Positions 9,103-18,697 are shown, counted from the stretch's first letter. The stretch: DNA of 64,000 bases from Paraprevotella xylaniphila YIT 11841 (GCF_000205165.1 NZ_GL883812.1:62001-126000), one strand, 5' to 3'. Notes: generated by a model not told the origin, from the letters alone. Program-made: numbers and translations.

Positions 9103-10884
9103 ATGAAGAACATCAGGAATTTCTGTATTATTGCGCATATAGATCACGGTAAGTCTACTTTGGCAGACCGTTTGCTTGAATATACGAATACGATAAAGGT
9201 TACCGAAGGGCAAATGCTCGACGATATGGATCTGGAGCGGGAGCGTGGTATTACCATTAAAAGCCATGCCATCCAGATGGAATATATATATAAAGGAGAG
9301 AAGTACACGTTGAATCTGATTGATACGCCGGGGCATGTGGATTTCTCATACGAGGTTTCGCGTTCCATCGCGGCTTGCGAGGGGGCGTTGTTGATTGTGG
9401 ATGCCACGCAAGGCGTGCAGGCCCAGACCATCTCCAATTTGTATATGGCCATAGAGCATGACTTGGAAATCATCCCGGTCATTAACAAATGTGACATGGT
9501 GAACGCCATGCCGGAGGAAGTGGAGGATGAAATCATAGACCTGTTGGGATGTAAACGTGAGGAGATTATCCGTGCGTCGGGACGTACGGGAATGGGAGTG
9601 GATGAAATTTTACAGGCCGTGGTGGAACGTATCCCCCATCCGGAAGGGGATGAGGATGCTCCTTTGCAGGCATTGATATTCGATTCCGTGTTCAACTCGT
9701 TCCGTGGGATTATCGCTTATTTCAAAATAGTGAACGGCAGTATCAAGTCGGGCGATGAAGTGGCTTTTATCAATACAGGCAAGGAATACACGGCGGATGA
9801 AATCGGGGTATTGAAGATGGAAATGTCCCCCCGTAAGGAACTGCATTGCGGGGATGTGGGGTATATTGTTTCCGGTATTAAAACGGCAACGGAAGTAAAA
9901 GTCGGCGATACGATTACTCACGTGGAGCGTCCGTGTGATAAAGCCATTTCCGGTTTCGAGGAAGTTAAGCCTATGGTTTTTGCCGGACTTTATCCCATAG
10001 AAACTGAGGACTTTGAAAATCTTCGGGCCTCTTTGGAAAAATTGCAGTTGAACGATGCATCGTTGACCTTCCAACCGGAATCGTCCGTGGCGTTAGGCTT
10101 CGGTTTCCGTTGCGGTTTCCTGGGCTTGCTCCACATGGAAATCGTACAAGAACGTCTGGACCGCGAGTTCAATATGGATGTGATTACGACCGTACCCAAC
10201 GTGTCTTATCTCGTATATGACAAGCAGGGTGGAGTGAAAGAAGTACATAACCCGGCCGGTATGCCCGAAGTGACGCTGATCGACCATATAGAGGAGCCAT
10301 ATATCAAGGCTTCCATCATTACGACAACCAACTTCATCGGCCCCATCATGACCTTGTGTCTGGGGAAAAGGGGGGAGTTGTTGAAACAGGAGTATATCAG
10401 CGGAAACCGTGTGGAACTCCATTATAGCTTGCCTTTGGGTGAGATTGTGATTGATTTTTATGACAAACTCAAAAGCATATCAAAGGGCTATGCCTCTTTC
10501 GACTACCATCAGGACGGTTTCCGTCCGTCTAAACTGGTGAAGTTGGATATCTTGTTGAACGGGGAACCGGTGGATGCGTTATCCACTTTGACGCATATTG
10601 ACAATGCGGTGGACTTCGGGCGGAGGATGTGTGAGAAACTGAAGGAGTTGTTGCCCCGCCAACAGTTCGATATTGCCATACAGGCCGCCATCGGTGCCAA
10701 GATTATCGCCCGTGAGACAGTGAAGCAGTTGCGTAAGGACGTGACGGCGAAATGTTACGGAGGAGATGTCAGCCGGAAAAGAAAATTGCTTGAGAAACAG
10801 AAGAAAGGAAAGAAACGGATGAAACAGATCGGTAATGTGGAAGTGCCGCAAAAAGCTTTCTTGGCTGTCCTGAAGTTGGATTAA
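9103..10884 (+). CDS. lepA: Elongation factor 4 (LepA), ribosome back-translocating GTPase
   Basis: Translational GTPase of 593 residues. ATG at 9103 is chosen because the family starts [19 protein letters not shown] and because the promoter lies between 9050 and 9080; an earlier in-frame ATG is non-homologous. G-motifs: AHIDHGKST (11-19), [17 protein letters not shown] and NKCD. Domains II, III and V-like follow, then the LepA-specific C-terminal domain ([18 protein letters not shown], then [19 protein letters not shown]). It acts on stalled or mistranslocated ribosomes. A Crp-type regulator starts 16 nt after the stop and may be co-transcribed. Confidence 0.97.
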   Translation: MKNIRNFCIIAHIDHGKSTLADRLLEYTNTIKVTEGQMLDDMDLERERGITIKSHAIQMEYIYKGEKYTLNLIDTPGHVDFSYEVSRSIAACEGALLIVDATQGVQAQTISNLYMAIEHDLEIIPVINKCDMVNAMPEEVEDEIIDLLGCKREEIIRASGRTGMGVDEILQAVVERIPHPEGDEDAPLQALIFDSVFNSFRGIIAYFKIVNGSIKSGDEVAFINTGKEYTADEIGVLKMEMSPRKELHCGDVGYIVSGIKTATEVKVGDTITHVERPCDKAISGFEEVKPMVFAGLYPIETEDFENLRASLEKLQLNDASLTFQPESSVALGFGFRCGFLGLLHMEIVQERLDREFNMDVITTVPNVSYLVYDKQGGVKEVHNPAGMPEVTLIDHIEEPYIKASIITTTNFIGPIMTLCLGKRGELLKQEYISGNRVELHYSLPLGEIVIDFYDKLKSISKGYASFDYHQDGFRPSKLVKLDILLNGEPVDALSTLTHIDNAVDFGRRMCEKLKELLPRQQFDIAIQAAIGAKIIARETVKQLRKDVTAKCYGGDVSRKRKLLEKQKKGKKRMKQIGNVEVPQKAFLAVLKLD

Positions 10885-10900
10885 CCTAATAAAAAACCTT

Positions 10901-11530
10901 ATGACTATGGATTTAAGACGCGACGTGGCTCGTGAAATAGCCCGGATATATTGCCGCTTGTCTCCATCGGGTATCGAGGCATTGTCCGAGATACTTGTAC
11001 CTTTCAAATATTCGAAAGGCGATGTGGTATTGCCCGAAGGGGAAACGTGCCGTCACATGTATTTCGTGGAACGCGGAATGGTGAGGCAGTATTATTATAA
11101 AGGTGGACGCGACGTGACGGAACACTTTTCTTATGAAGGGCGAATCGTGATTTGCATTGAAAGTTTCTTGAAACAGGAACCTTCACGGCTGATTGTCGAG
11201 GCGTTGGAAAACAGCAGGCTTTACGGCATTCCGTATGATGACTTGCAGGAATTGGCAGACGAAAATAAAGAGATTGAGTTGTTGTTCCGTAAGATTATGG
11301 AACATGCTCTAATCAGTTCTCAGGTCTACGCTGACAGCCAACGTTTTGAGAACGCTACGGAGCGTTACCTTCGTCTCTTGAATACAAAACCCGAGATATT
11401 GCTACGTGCGCCGATGCTCCATGTGGCTTCTTACTTGCAAATGTCGCCTGAAACATTAAGCCGTGTGCGTGCGGCTCATTTGGAAGAAATGAAGTCTGAA
11501 AAAGGCAGCGTGTCCAAGACTGAGACTTAG
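10901..11530 (+). CDS. Crp/Fnr-family transcriptional regulator
   Basis: A 209-residue protein with an N-terminal cyclic-nucleotide-binding-like beta barrel (FKYSKGDVVLPEGETCRHMYFVERGMVR is its jelly-roll core, given here only in part as GDVVLPEGETCRHMYFVERG) and a C-terminal winged-helix region (APMLHVASYLQMSPETLSRV). The classical cAMP-contacting arginine motif is not obvious, so the ligand is unknown. ATG at 10907 (MDLRRD) is an equally possible start. It lies 16 nt downstream of lepA; a hairpin follows at 11573-11608. Confidence 0.85.
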   Translation: MTMDLRRDVAREIARIYCRLSPSGIEALSEILVPFKYSKGDVVLPEGETCRHMYFVERGMVRQYYYKGGRDVTEHFSYEGRIVICIESFLKQEPSRLIVEALENSRLYGIPYDDLQELADENKEIELLFRKIMEHALISSQVYADSQRFENATERYLRLLNTKPEILLRAPMLHVASYLQMSPETLSRVRAAHLEEMKSEKGSVSKTET

Positions 11531-11572
11531 GCTGAGGTGCCGGGGAGTGATACGCCCATGACGGGATTACGG

Positions 11573-11617
11573 AGGATATGTTTCTTTTGGAAAGAAGGAG
11601 CATATCCTTTGTTTTTT
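11573..11617 (+). terminator. Intrinsic terminator after the Crp-type gene
   Basis: AGGATATG (11573-11580) and CATATCCT (11601-11608) enclose an inner TTTCTTT/AAAGAA helix and are followed by TTTGTTTTTT. Confidence 0.75.
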
Positions 11618-11688
11618 CCCCTTTTCAGAAGTGGTGTGATTTTTTTACGGATTTGGCGCGTTGTTCTTTTTTTATTATTACCTTTGTG

Positions 11689-11696
11689 TAGTGGAT
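11689..11696 (+). promoter_or_regulatory. -7 promoter box of the TonB-domain lipoprotein
   Basis: TACCTTTG, 93 nt before the start codon; no TTTG at the expected -33 distance. Confidence 0.45.
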
Positions 11697-11789
11697 CTTA
11701 AATTAACGGTATCATGAAACTGCTGCCCGGACATCCAGCCTGTGGAGTTGTGTAATGCCTACCTATGTTGAATTTTTAAATCAATTCTT

Positions 11790-13019
11790 ATGAAGAGAGT
11801 AATTAACCTAATGAAGATGGTGGCCCTTAGTGGTGTCGTGGTGTTGGGTTCATGCCGGGCCGTGAAAGATGGAACTGGGGTGGAGCGTGCGGAATACGGG
11901 CACGAGATGTCAAGCCCGTTAGAAGGTTTTTGGAAGAAGACTTGGATTCGGAAGAAAGGAGATTCCCATAAGGGCTCCCAACCGTTCGTGCATTACAAGT
12001 ATTACGGGGACAAGCACATGGTGTCGCTTTCCGTGTGGTATGTAGGTACCAACGATGTGGACGTGGATTTCGAAGGGCGATACTTCCCTTTTGAGTACAT
12101 GTCGAAGAAAGTCATTCGTGAAGGTGGTGAGAATTTGAAAATCAAGACACGGGCAGAAGACATGTTCGAACTTTCATGGACGGGTCGTTCCACGGCGGGG
12201 GAGACGGATTATGAAGAGGGTTGGGAACGGTATCCCATGCCTTCAGGATTGGCCGCTATACATCAGGGGATGCGCGATGCCCACGAGGCGGACGGACGTT
12301 ACGCAGGCATGTGGGAAGTGCAAGGCTTGCGGCAACCGTTGACGGGCGAACTGATACCACCCAAGTTGAAGAGCTACAAATGGTATGGTGACGGCTACTT
12401 CTTGGGCTTTACACCGGATCGGACCGGAGAAGACCGTGTGCACTTCAAGGGGCATGCCGGAACTTTCACGTCGGAGGGTGACAGCGTCATCAAGGAGCGC
12501 GGTGGGCGTAACAAGGTGAAATGGTTATCGGATGACATGTTTGAGATGTCGTGGTTCAACGGACGGGGTGTGGCTACCGAGGTGTGGAAGCGTGTGGAAA
12601 ACGACGATTTGGAACAGCAGGTGCTTCGCGTGCTGAAGCCGATGTTCCTGCGTGTGGAAGGTTTGTCTGTGGCAGATATGTATGCTGCAGACAAGGTGTA
12701 TGAGAAAGCCGATGTCCCTCCGCAATATCCCGGGGGAATAAACGCCCTGATGGAATATATGTCATCTAATATCCACTATCCTGCGGCTTGTGTCAAGGAA
12801 AAAGTCGAAGGCAGGGTGATGGTTTCTTTCGTGGTGGACAAGGATGGCAACGTGACGCGCCCGAAAGTGGTGAAAAGTCCAGATGTGCGCCTGAGTGCGG
12901 AAGCTGTGCGGGTCATCATGGCCATGACGAAGTGGAAACCTGCACGGTTGGACGGCAAGCCGGTATCCATGAAAGTTACCGCTCCCATCATGTTTGCATT
13001 AAAAGGAAAGAAGAAATGA
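11790..13019 (+). CDS. Lipoprotein with two lipocalin-like repeats and a C-terminal TonB domain
   Basis: A 409-residue protein. It begins with a type II signal peptide (VVVLGSC; lipid Cys22). Two related beta-rich segments follow, roughly residues 45-140 (FWKKTW, HYKYYGDKHMVSL, DMFELSW) and 165-275 (GMWEVQG, SYKWYGDGYFLGF, DMFEMSW), resembling small lipocalin-type DUF4488 domains. The last 100 residues are a TonB C-terminal domain (PPQYPGGINALMEYMSSNIH, GRVMVSFVVDKDGNV, WKPARLDGKPV). Energy-transducing TonB normally has an uncleaved membrane helix; a lipidated protein with this domain is more likely a periplasmic-face partner than a proton-motive-force transducer. The function is inferred only. 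The gene stands alone between two terminators. Confidence 0.8.
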   Translation: MKRVINLMKMVALSGVVVLGSCRAVKDGTGVERAEYGHEMSSPLEGFWKKTWIRKKGDSHKGSQPFVHYKYYGDKHMVSLSVWYVGTNDVDVDFEGRYFPFEYMSKKVIREGGENLKIKTRAEDMFELSWTGRSTAGETDYEEGWERYPMPSGLAAIHQGMRDAHEADGRYAGMWEVQGLRQPLTGELIPPKLKSYKWYGDGYFLGFTPDRTGEDRVHFKGHAGTFTSEGDSVIKERGGRNKVKWLSDDMFEMSWFNGRGVATEVWKRVENDDLEQQVLRVLKPMFLRVEGLSVADMYAADKVYEKADVPPQYPGGINALMEYMSSNIHYPAACVKEKVEGRVMVSFVVDKDGNVTRPKVVKSPDVRLSAEAVRVIMAMTKWKPARLDGKPVSMKVTAPIMFALKGKKK

Positions 13020-13082
13020 GGGTTGGAGGAGTCGGTACAGGAATCTGAAAGTCCTGGTTTGCAGCGGGGTTGCAACCTAAGA

Positions 13083-13116
13083 AAAAGGGAAAGGCGTGTC
13101 GCTCTTTCCCTTTTTT
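13083..13116. terminator. Bidirectional intrinsic terminator
   Basis: AAAAGGGAAAG (13083-13093) pairs with CTTTCCCTTTT (13104-13114), with T-runs on both strands. It serves the convergent TonB-domain lipoprotein and alcohol dehydrogenase genes. Confidence 0.85.
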
Positions 13117-13161
13117 GTGTCTTGTTTCCATGAGGGTTTCCCTGTATAGATACCCGTAGGT

Positions 13162-14343
13162 TTAGCGTGCCGCACGGTAGATGTGCTCCATGTCCTCGCG
13201 GTTCAATACTTTGAAGCCGCCGATGGTATGGGTACCATCATAACTGCATTTACGGGACATCTCGTGAATTTCCTCGTCTGTGATTTCGCGTCCGATGAGT
13301 TCGTGTATGCTAGTAGGCATGCCGATGGCCCGGAAGAAGCGTTCCAATGCTTCGATGCCGGCCAAGGCTGTTTCTTCTGCTGACTTGAAGTTGTTTTGTA
13401 TTCCCATGGCATTGACGGCGAATTGTGCGAAACGGGTGGGATTTTCAAGGTAGACGTAACGCGCCCAACTGCCCCATACGGCAGCCAGGCCTGCGCCGTG
13501 GGTTACGTCGAACATGCCGCTGAGTTCGTGTTCCAGAAAGTGCGTGGCCCAGTCAGAAGTGGTACCGCAACCGGTCAAACCGTTGTGAGAAAGGCTGCTT
13601 GCCCACATGATTTGGGCGCGATGCAGGTAGTTGTCCGGTTGTTGCAGTACTTTGAACGCGCTATCTTGTACGGTGCGGATGAGGCTTTCGGCAATGGAGT
13701 CGGTTACGGTCATGTCATCATCGTGGGAGAAGTAGCGTTCCAACGTGTGCATGATGATATCTACTACGCCGGCTGCCGTTTGATAGGGAGGCAATGTAAA
13801 GGTGCGCTCTGGGTTCATTACGGCAAACTTGCAACGGAGCTTATCGCTGCCGTAGTCTTTTTTCAGGTCGCCGTCTTCGTTGGTAATGACTGTGGCGTCG
13901 CTCATTTCGCTACCTGCTGCCGGGAGGGTGAGCACGGCTCCCAAGGGGAGGCAGGTATCCGCCTCGGCTTTATGGGTGAAAAAATCCCAAACGTCTCCTT
14001 CGTAGGTTACTCCCATGGAGATGGCTTTGGCGGAATCGATTACGCTGCCGCCGCCGATAGCCAAGATGAAATCTACACCCTCGGCACGGCATAAATTGAT
14101 GCCCTCGTGTACTTTTGAGAGACGTGGGTTGGGCACGACTCCTCCCAACTTCACATAAGGGAGATGTTCGGCTTCAAGTGCATGGCATACTGCGTCTAAC
14201 AGTCCGGAACGTTCTGCGCTTTTGCCTCCGTAATGTACCAATACTTTTGTTCCGCCGTATTGTTTTACCAATCGGCCTGCCGCCTGTTCCGCTTTTCTTC
14301 CGAAAGCGACCTGCGTAGGGGCGTAGTAATTGAAATCTTTCAT
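13162..14343 (-). CDS. Iron-containing alcohol dehydrogenase (butanol dehydrogenase-like)
   Basis: A 393-residue group III alcohol dehydrogenase. An N-terminal nucleotide-binding half carries GGGSVIDSAKAIS. A helical metal-binding half supplies the Asp and His ligands: D and H in VVDIIMHTLERYF, H in WATHFLEHEL, and H in FDVTHGAGLAAVWG. It is most like the NADPH-dependent BDH/YqhD group that reduces short-chain aldehydes; the substrate is not deducible. It ends at a shared bidirectional terminator, and the acyl-CoA synthetase gene lies 67 nt upstream on the same strand, so the two may be co-transcribed. Confidence 0.9.
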   Translation of the reverse strand: MKDFNYYAPTQVAFGRKAEQAAGRLVKQYGGTKVLVHYGGKSAERSGLLDAVCHALEAEHLPYVKLGGVVPNPRLSKVHEGINLCRAEGVDFILAIGGGSVIDSAKAISMGVTYEGDVWDFFTHKAEADTCLPLGAVLTLPAAGSEMSDATVITNEDGDLKKDYGSDKLRCKFAVMNPERTFTLPPYQTAAGVVDIIMHTLERYFSHDDDMTVTDSIAESLIRTVQDSAFKVLQQPDNYLHRAQIMWASSLSHNGLTGCGTTSDWATHFLEHELSGMFDVTHGAGLAAVWGSWARYVYLENPTRFAQFAVNAMGIQNNFKSAEETALAGIEALERFFRAIGMPTSIHELIGREITDEEIHEMSRKCSYDGTHTIGGFKVLNREDMEHIYRAAR

Positions 14344-14410
14344 TGTCTTTTGCTTTTATGTTTTTTCTTGGGCAGATTTGTAATTTTCGTTTTTATCAGG
14401 GATGCCTTGA

Positions 14411-16075
14411 CTATACCTGGCAATCCGTGTACAAATAGCGTTTGATGCTTTTCTTAGGGGTTTTCTCGAATTCCTCTTGGAAGATTTTGATACCGGAAAG
14501 TTGGGCATATCCGGGCAGCATACTATTCAGTTCTGTCCGGTTTTGTTCCATGACGTTGGCCAAATCCGAGTCTTGTAAACCTAAATTGTGCGCTTCTTCA
14601 AAGTCCGGATACACCAACCCATAAAGTTTTTCTCCTTTTTGGATGACGATGCTTTCGTTGACCAAAGTCAGGTTGTTCAGCAAATCTTCAATTTCTTCAG
14701 GATAGATATTTTGTCCACTCGCACCTAAAAGCATGTTTTTGCTTCTGCCTTTGATGAAAAGGTTGCCATTTTCGTCCATGATACCGAGGTCGCCTGTACG
14801 ATACCAACCGTCTCGAAATGCTTCCTGGGTTGCTTCTTCGTTTTTATAGTATCCCAACATGACATTGGCGCCTCGGGTGAGGATTTCTCCTACGGTGTGT
14901 TGCGGGTCATTGCTGTCAATCTTGATTTCCATACGTGGAGCCGCCTTGCCGCAAGAACCGGGTGCGAAAATATTCCAGTCTGCGTATGAGATAATCGGGG
15001 CGCACTCCGTGGTGCCGTAGCCCACAGTGTAATTGAAACCAATGTCGTGAAGCAGCATTTCTATTTCATGATTGAAAGCTGCCCCGCCTATGATGATTTC
15101 ATAGAAATTTCCTCCAAACGCCGCTTTGAGCTGTTCGCAGATTTTGTCTTTGATCTTTTGACGGACTAATGGGACTTTCAATAGCATCTTTACGGTTGTA
15201 CCCTGAATTTTAGGAAGAACCGCCTTGCGGATAATCTTTTCTATGATTAAGGGGACGGCGATAATGATACGCGGCTTCAACTCGGCAAATGCCGCAAAAA
15301 GAACATTGGGGGACGGGTTCTTGGTCAGGAAGTAAATGTGGCATCCCGTGCAAAACTCAAAGATAAATTCAAAAGCCATCCCGTACATGTGAGCCATGGG
15401 CAACATGGAAATCACGTTATCCCCGGTTTTCATGTGCGGACTTAATACTTCCTTGGCAAATTCCAGATTGGACCAAAGGGCACGATAGGGAATCATTACA
15501 CCTTTCGAACGGCTTGTCGTGCCTGAAGTATAGTTGATGACAGCCAGTTCTTCCGGTGCTCCTTTATAATATGATATATGGTGTTTGCGGAAGTTCATGG
15601 GGTAGCGTTCGCCGAACAACTGGTTCAGATGTTCCCGTGCATACGCGACTTTTTGCGTGCGACCTACAAGGAGTGAATAATCTGCAATGTTGATGATCCC
15701 TTCCAGATTCGGCATTTCATTGGCGTCGAGATTCTTCCATACCAGATCACCTACGAAAAGTAGTTTGGCTTCACTGTGGTTCACAATGTTATGAACCTGG
15801 TCGGCTTTGAATTCGTGCAAGATAGGCACGGCCACAGCCCCGTATGTCAGCGTCGCAAAAAATACGGCTCCCCAATGGGCACTGTTCCGTCCGCAAAGGG
15901 CTATCTTGTCTCCCGGTTTTACGTTGCTGTATTCAAAGATAATGTGAAGTTTCTCTATGATTCGGGCTATATCTTTATATTGAAAGGTTTCTCCTTTATA
16001 ATCAGACAAAGCATCAAGATCCCAGTTGTCCTTGATGCTTTGTTCTATTTGTTCGTTAAAACTAAGTTTTTCCAT
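14411..16075 (-). CDS. AMP-forming long-chain acyl-CoA synthetase
   Basis: A 554-residue adenylate-forming enzyme. Visible motifs are the AMP-binding P-loop YTSGTTSRSKGVMI, the A5 motif GYGTTECAPI, A7 YRTGDLGIMDENGNL, A8 IKGRSKNMLLGASGQNIYPE, and the C-terminal catalytic lysine context TPKKSIKRYLY. It activates fatty acids to acyl-AMP and then acyl-CoA. It has its own -7 box (TAGTTTTG, minus strand, 16099-16106) with a CTTG-like -33 element 21 nt further. It is followed in the same direction by an alcohol dehydrogenase. Substrate chain length cannot be read from the sequence. Confidence 0.9.
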   Translation of the reverse strand: MEKLSFNEQIEQSIKDNWDLDALSDYKGETFQYKDIARIIEKLHIIFEYSNVKPGDKIALCGRNSAHWGAVFFATLTYGAVAVPILHEFKADQVHNIVNHSEAKLLFVGDLVWKNLDANEMPNLEGIINIADYSLLVGRTQKVAYAREHLNQLFGERYPMNFRKHHISYYKGAPEELAVINYTSGTTSRSKGVMIPYRALWSNLEFAKEVLSPHMKTGDNVISMLPMAHMYGMAFEFIFEFCTGCHIYFLTKNPSPNVLFAAFAELKPRIIIAVPLIIEKIIRKAVLPKIQGTTVKMLLKVPLVRQKIKDKICEQLKAAFGGNFYEIIIGGAAFNHEIEMLLHDIGFNYTVGYGTTECAPIISYADWNIFAPGSCGKAAPRMEIKIDSNDPQHTVGEILTRGANVMLGYYKNEEATQEAFRDGWYRTGDLGIMDENGNLFIKGRSKNMLLGASGQNIYPEEIEDLLNNLTLVNESIVIQKGEKLYGLVYPDFEEAHNLGLQDSDLANVMEQNRTELNSMLPGYAQLSGIKIFQEEFEKTPKKSIKRYLYTDCQV

Positions 16076-16098
16076 TGCACAATTCTTTTTATTTTGTG

Positions 16099-16131
16099 CA
16101 AAACTAAGGAGAAAAAACGATTAAAGCAAGA
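16099..16131 (-). promoter_or_regulatory. Promoter of the acyl-CoA synthetase gene
   Basis: Minus-strand TAGTTTTG at 16099-16106 with CTTG at 16128-16131 (21-nt spacer). Confidence 0.5.
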
Positions 16132-16142
16132 ATAATATGCTT

Positions 16143-16814
16143 TTAATACACTCTTTCACCAAATATTTTACTTCCCACGCGGATAAGCGTACTACCTTCC
16201 TCTATTGCAATGGGATAATCATGGCTCATGCCCCATGAACATTCTTTGAAATAGGGAGCATTTGCAAAAGCTCCGGTTTTCAGTTCCTTGAACAGTTCGT
16301 ATGCCAGATGGAATTCAGATCGTACTTGTTCCATATCGTCCGTATTGGAAGCCATGCACATCAAGCCGCAAATTTGGACATGTGCCAGCTTTTTCCATTC
16401 TTCATCCGCTATCAACGTGCGGCATTCGTCCGGTGTGAAACCGAATTTGGTTTCTTCCTTGGCCACGTGAAGTTGAAGTAAACAGGGTATCACCCGTCCG
16501 GACTTTTCTCCTTGTTTATCTACCTCAAGAAGTAGTTTCATGGAATCTACCGCATGTATCATGGCTACGTATGGAGCGATATACTTCACTTTATTGGTTT
16601 GCAAGTGTCCGATAAAGTGCCACTCGATGTCTTTGGGGAGGTTATCGTATTTACGGCGAAGCTCTTGTACATGGCTTTCGCCGAAGACGCGTTGCCCGGC
16701 AGCGTATGCCTCCTCAATGCAGCTTTCGGGATGGTATTTGGACACGGCCACTAACTGGACACCGAAGGGAAGCGAGGCCGTGATACGTTTTATTTCGTCC
16801 TGAATCTGTGACAT
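16143..16814 (-). CDS. yggS: YggS-family pyridoxal-phosphate homeostasis protein
   Basis: A 223-residue single-domain TIM-barrel PLP carrier (YggS/PROSC/YBL036C). The PLP lysine is in LVAVSKYHP near residue 26; other family signatures are GESHVQELRRKY, WHFIGHLQTNK, HAVDS, GLMCMAS, SWGMSHDYPIAIEEGST and IRVGSKIFG. The usual role is buffering free PLP and keeping the amino-acid pools balanced; no catalytic activity is expected. It lies 26 nt downstream of the DUF4494 gene on the same strand, so both are probably one transcript. Confidence 0.95.
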   Translation of the reverse strand: MSQIQDEIKRITASLPFGVQLVAVSKYHPESCIEEAYAAGQRVFGESHVQELRRKYDNLPKDIEWHFIGHLQTNKVKYIAPYVAMIHAVDSMKLLLEVDKQGEKSGRVIPCLLQLHVAKEETKFGFTPDECRTLIADEEWKKLAHVQICGLMCMASNTDDMEQVRSEFHLAYELFKELKTGAFANAPYFKECSWGMSHDYPIAIEEGSTLIRVGSKIFGERVY

Positions 16815-16840
16815 GGCGTTATAGTTTCAATGAAACGGGA

Positions 16841-17311
16841 TTATGCTTCGGGGAATTCCGGTTTCTCGTCCACTTCGGTTTTGTAATGGAACACGTCCAT
16901 AATAGGCGTTTCTGCAATAGAGGCGATTTCGTAGTCGGCCATGGTGCTTTCCATTCCTTTGTCAAGGCGTTTTACGGCATCGCGCAGATCCGAAGCTTGT
17001 ATCAGCATGTTTTGGTTGCTTTTCTTTTCCGCCCCGCTTTTTTCATCAAGGGTGATGAAAGCCACTTTGGCTTTGAACCAACGGTCGGCTGCATCTTCGT
17101 CCGTTTCGAACAATTCGGCATATTTGGCCCGTTTGATGTCTGTCACTTGAAATTCGCCGGACATGAACGGTTCTATTTCTTCTATAAAACGTCTTTCGGC
17201 TTCAGTGAAGCTCAGGGCATCTACCAGATAGGGCTCCGTGACTTTCTTGACCAAGCCATTTTCTAATGTTTTTTCGTATCTTACCTTGCATTCAAACCAT
17301 TCGTTCATCAT
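16841..17311 (-). CDS. DUF4494 domain protein
   Basis: A 156-residue acidic protein recognised as DUF4494, a small Bacteroidota family of unknown function (NEWFECKVRYEKTLENG near the start, EPYLVDALSFTEAERRFIEE, MSGEFQVTDIKRAKYAELF). It has no signal peptide or membrane segment. The annotated start gives MM; the second ATG (17308) is equally likely. It is 26 nt upstream of yggS; a -7 box TAACTTTG lies on the minus strand at 17348-17355. Its conserved place beside yggS suggests a link to amino-acid or PLP metabolism, but that is inference. Confidence 0.85.
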   Translation of the reverse strand: MMNEWFECKVRYEKTLENGLVKKVTEPYLVDALSFTEAERRFIEEIEPFMSGEFQVTDIKRAKYAELFETDEDAADRWFKAKVAFITLDEKSGAEKKSNQNMLIQASDLRDAVKRLDKGMESTMADYEIASIAETPIMDVFHYKTEVDEKPEFPEA

Positions 17312-17818
17312 AATTGTAATCTTTGTTTGTAGAGTTTAAAAACAACGCAAAGTTACACGATAATTCTTAATTCCATGCAGTTCCTTCCGGAAAAATTTTA
17401 TTCCTCTCACGGTCCTCCCAATCGTTTTCAGAAAAATGGCTTCATCTTTCAGGTTGTATGGTAAGTTTTTGTCATACAGTATATTATGGAATGAAAGACA
17501 AGAATGGTATCTTTCAGCTTCCTTTCATGGCGGAAAGCTGCAAAAAGTTCTCAGCCGAATGAATTTTTGATCTGCGCCAAACGGTTTTTCAATCTCAGTC
17601 GAACGATTTTTCGTTCTCAGCAGATTGAAATGAAGCATGGCTGAAAGATGGCTGAAGTATCTTTCAGCCTGTAATCTTAACATAATGAATGCTTTAGTGC
17701 TCGAACTGAAAGATGAAGGGGCTTTTTACAAAATCCCAGTGTAGGAGGTGGGTCATACCTGTACTGGCAATAGTGTTTTTTACCGGCTATTTTATGAAAC
17801 GGCTTTTTGGGCAAACGG
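17312..17818. repeat. 507-nt gene-free stretch with intergenic repeat copy B
   Basis: No credible gene. It holds the DUF4494 promoter (17348-17355). At about 17575-17640 it has a degenerate copy of the repeat seen at 2752-2830, with the shared words AACGATTTTTC and TCTCAG in both orientations. GGCTGAAAGAT-type words recur at 17640-17670. Confidence 0.5.
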
Positions 17819-18088
17819 TTATCTCCGTTTTCCAAAAATCCGGCGTATGTTACGTGCTACTCTCATTCCCATCATCACGCCGTCATATACGGCTAACCCT
17901 TGGTCTACCATATTCATGAATGAGCCTAATTTGGATGTGGCTTGCGGGGGAGGAGTGAATAGTTTATGGGTAGTTGTTTTAATGTAGTCCGCACTTTCTT
18001 TTATTTGGCTTTTTACTTCAGCCTTACGAGTACGGATTTCTTGTAAAACATCTTCGGTATGGTGGGAAGGAATCTTATTTGCTGCCAT
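17819..18088 (-). CDS. Small basic protein of the YtxH/holin-like operon
   Basis: An 89-residue protein of unknown function. The N-terminal half is charged and helical (EIRTRKAEVKSQIKESADYI); the C-terminal end is very basic (MRVARNIRRIFGKRR). A weakly hydrophobic stretch (MVDQGLAVYDGVMMGM) could contact the membrane. It overlaps the upstream holin-like gene by 14 nt, so it is translated from the same mRNA. Position after YtxH and a PF07332-like membrane protein suggests an envelope-stress role; this is inference. Confidence 0.7.
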   Translation of the reverse strand: MAANKIPSHHTEDVLQEIRTRKAEVKSQIKESADYIKTTTHKLFTPPPQATSKLGSFMNMVDQGLAVYDGVMMGMRVARNIRRIFGKRR

Positions 18089-18443
18089 CTTCTTTAGTAA
18101 GGATTAGTTTGGTCATGAAACGTGCCATGGGCTGAATGACCATGCGGTTTCGGTTTAAATAGAATATGACGGTCAGTAACAGGATGAAAGCGGAAATGAG
18201 GCCGAATCCGAGTGAAAGGCTTCCTAATACATCTCCTAAGTAATAGGCTAATGCGAAGGTGAGAAAAAGCAAAACGATAGAACCTAATAATAACAAGACG
18301 GTTACAATCAGAATGGCCGAAAGAATGACCGTCATTTTCTCTGTGGCATCCAATTTGACAAACTCTTTCTGGAACTCAAGATATTTCTTAAACTCCAGTA
18401 AGAGTTTGCCTATACTTTCTATGTTTTTACTGTTTGAAAACAT
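18075..18443 (-). CDS. Phage-holin-superfamily-like (PF07332-type) membrane protein
   Basis: A 122-residue protein with a charged N-terminal helix (residues 1-35) and two adjacent transmembrane helices (about 40-65 TVILSAILIVTVLLLLGSIV and 70-100), then a basic tail. This two-helix hairpin is typical of the chromosomal 'phage holin family' proteins that commonly sit next to YtxH genes in Bacteroidota. There is no phage context here. It is ten nucleotides downstream of the YtxH gene. Confidence 0.75.
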   Translation of the reverse strand: MFSNSKNIESIGKLLLEFKKYLEFQKEFVKLDATEKMTVILSAILIVTVLLLLGSIVLLFLTFALAYYLGDVLGSLSLGFGLISAFILLLTVIFYLNRNRMVIQPMARFMTKLILTKEDGSK

Positions 18444-18453
18444 AAAATGTCAT

Positions 18454-18663
18454 TTACACTTCTTCGGCGGATTTGATTTCATCTGCAATTTCGTCTACGA
18501 GAGAATCCATCTCTTTGCGGTTGAGTTTGATGCCGCGTTTACGCAATGCTTCTGCTATTTTATCACGAGTTTCAGTTCCTTTTTCCGGAGCAAACAAAAT
18601 TCCTACTGCTGCACCTACGGCTGCGCCGCCAATGAATGCTGCTAAAAAACTTAATGCTTTCAT
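18454..18663 (-). CDS. YtxH domain protein
   Basis: A 69-residue protein with the YtxH signature: an N-terminal glycine/alanine-rich membrane helix (AAFIGGAAVGAAVGILFAPE) followed by GTETRDKI and a charged helix ending in SAEEV. YtxH proteins are often stress-induced and membrane-associated; the biochemical role is unknown. First gene of a three-gene operon; a -7 box TAACTTTG lies on the minus strand at 18698-18705, 35 nt upstream. Confidence 0.85.
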   Translation of the reverse strand: MKALSFLAAFIGGAAVGAAVGILFAPEKGTETRDKIAEALRKRGIKLNRKEMDSLVDEIADEIKSAEEV

Positions 18664-18697
18664 ATTATTTCTATTTTATTTGAGTTGATTACATTCA

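Noticed and set aside
17819-18663. Prophage remnant (holin-like gene)
   Set aside because: The holin-superfamily protein sits with YtxH in a common chromosomal trio; no phage genes are near.
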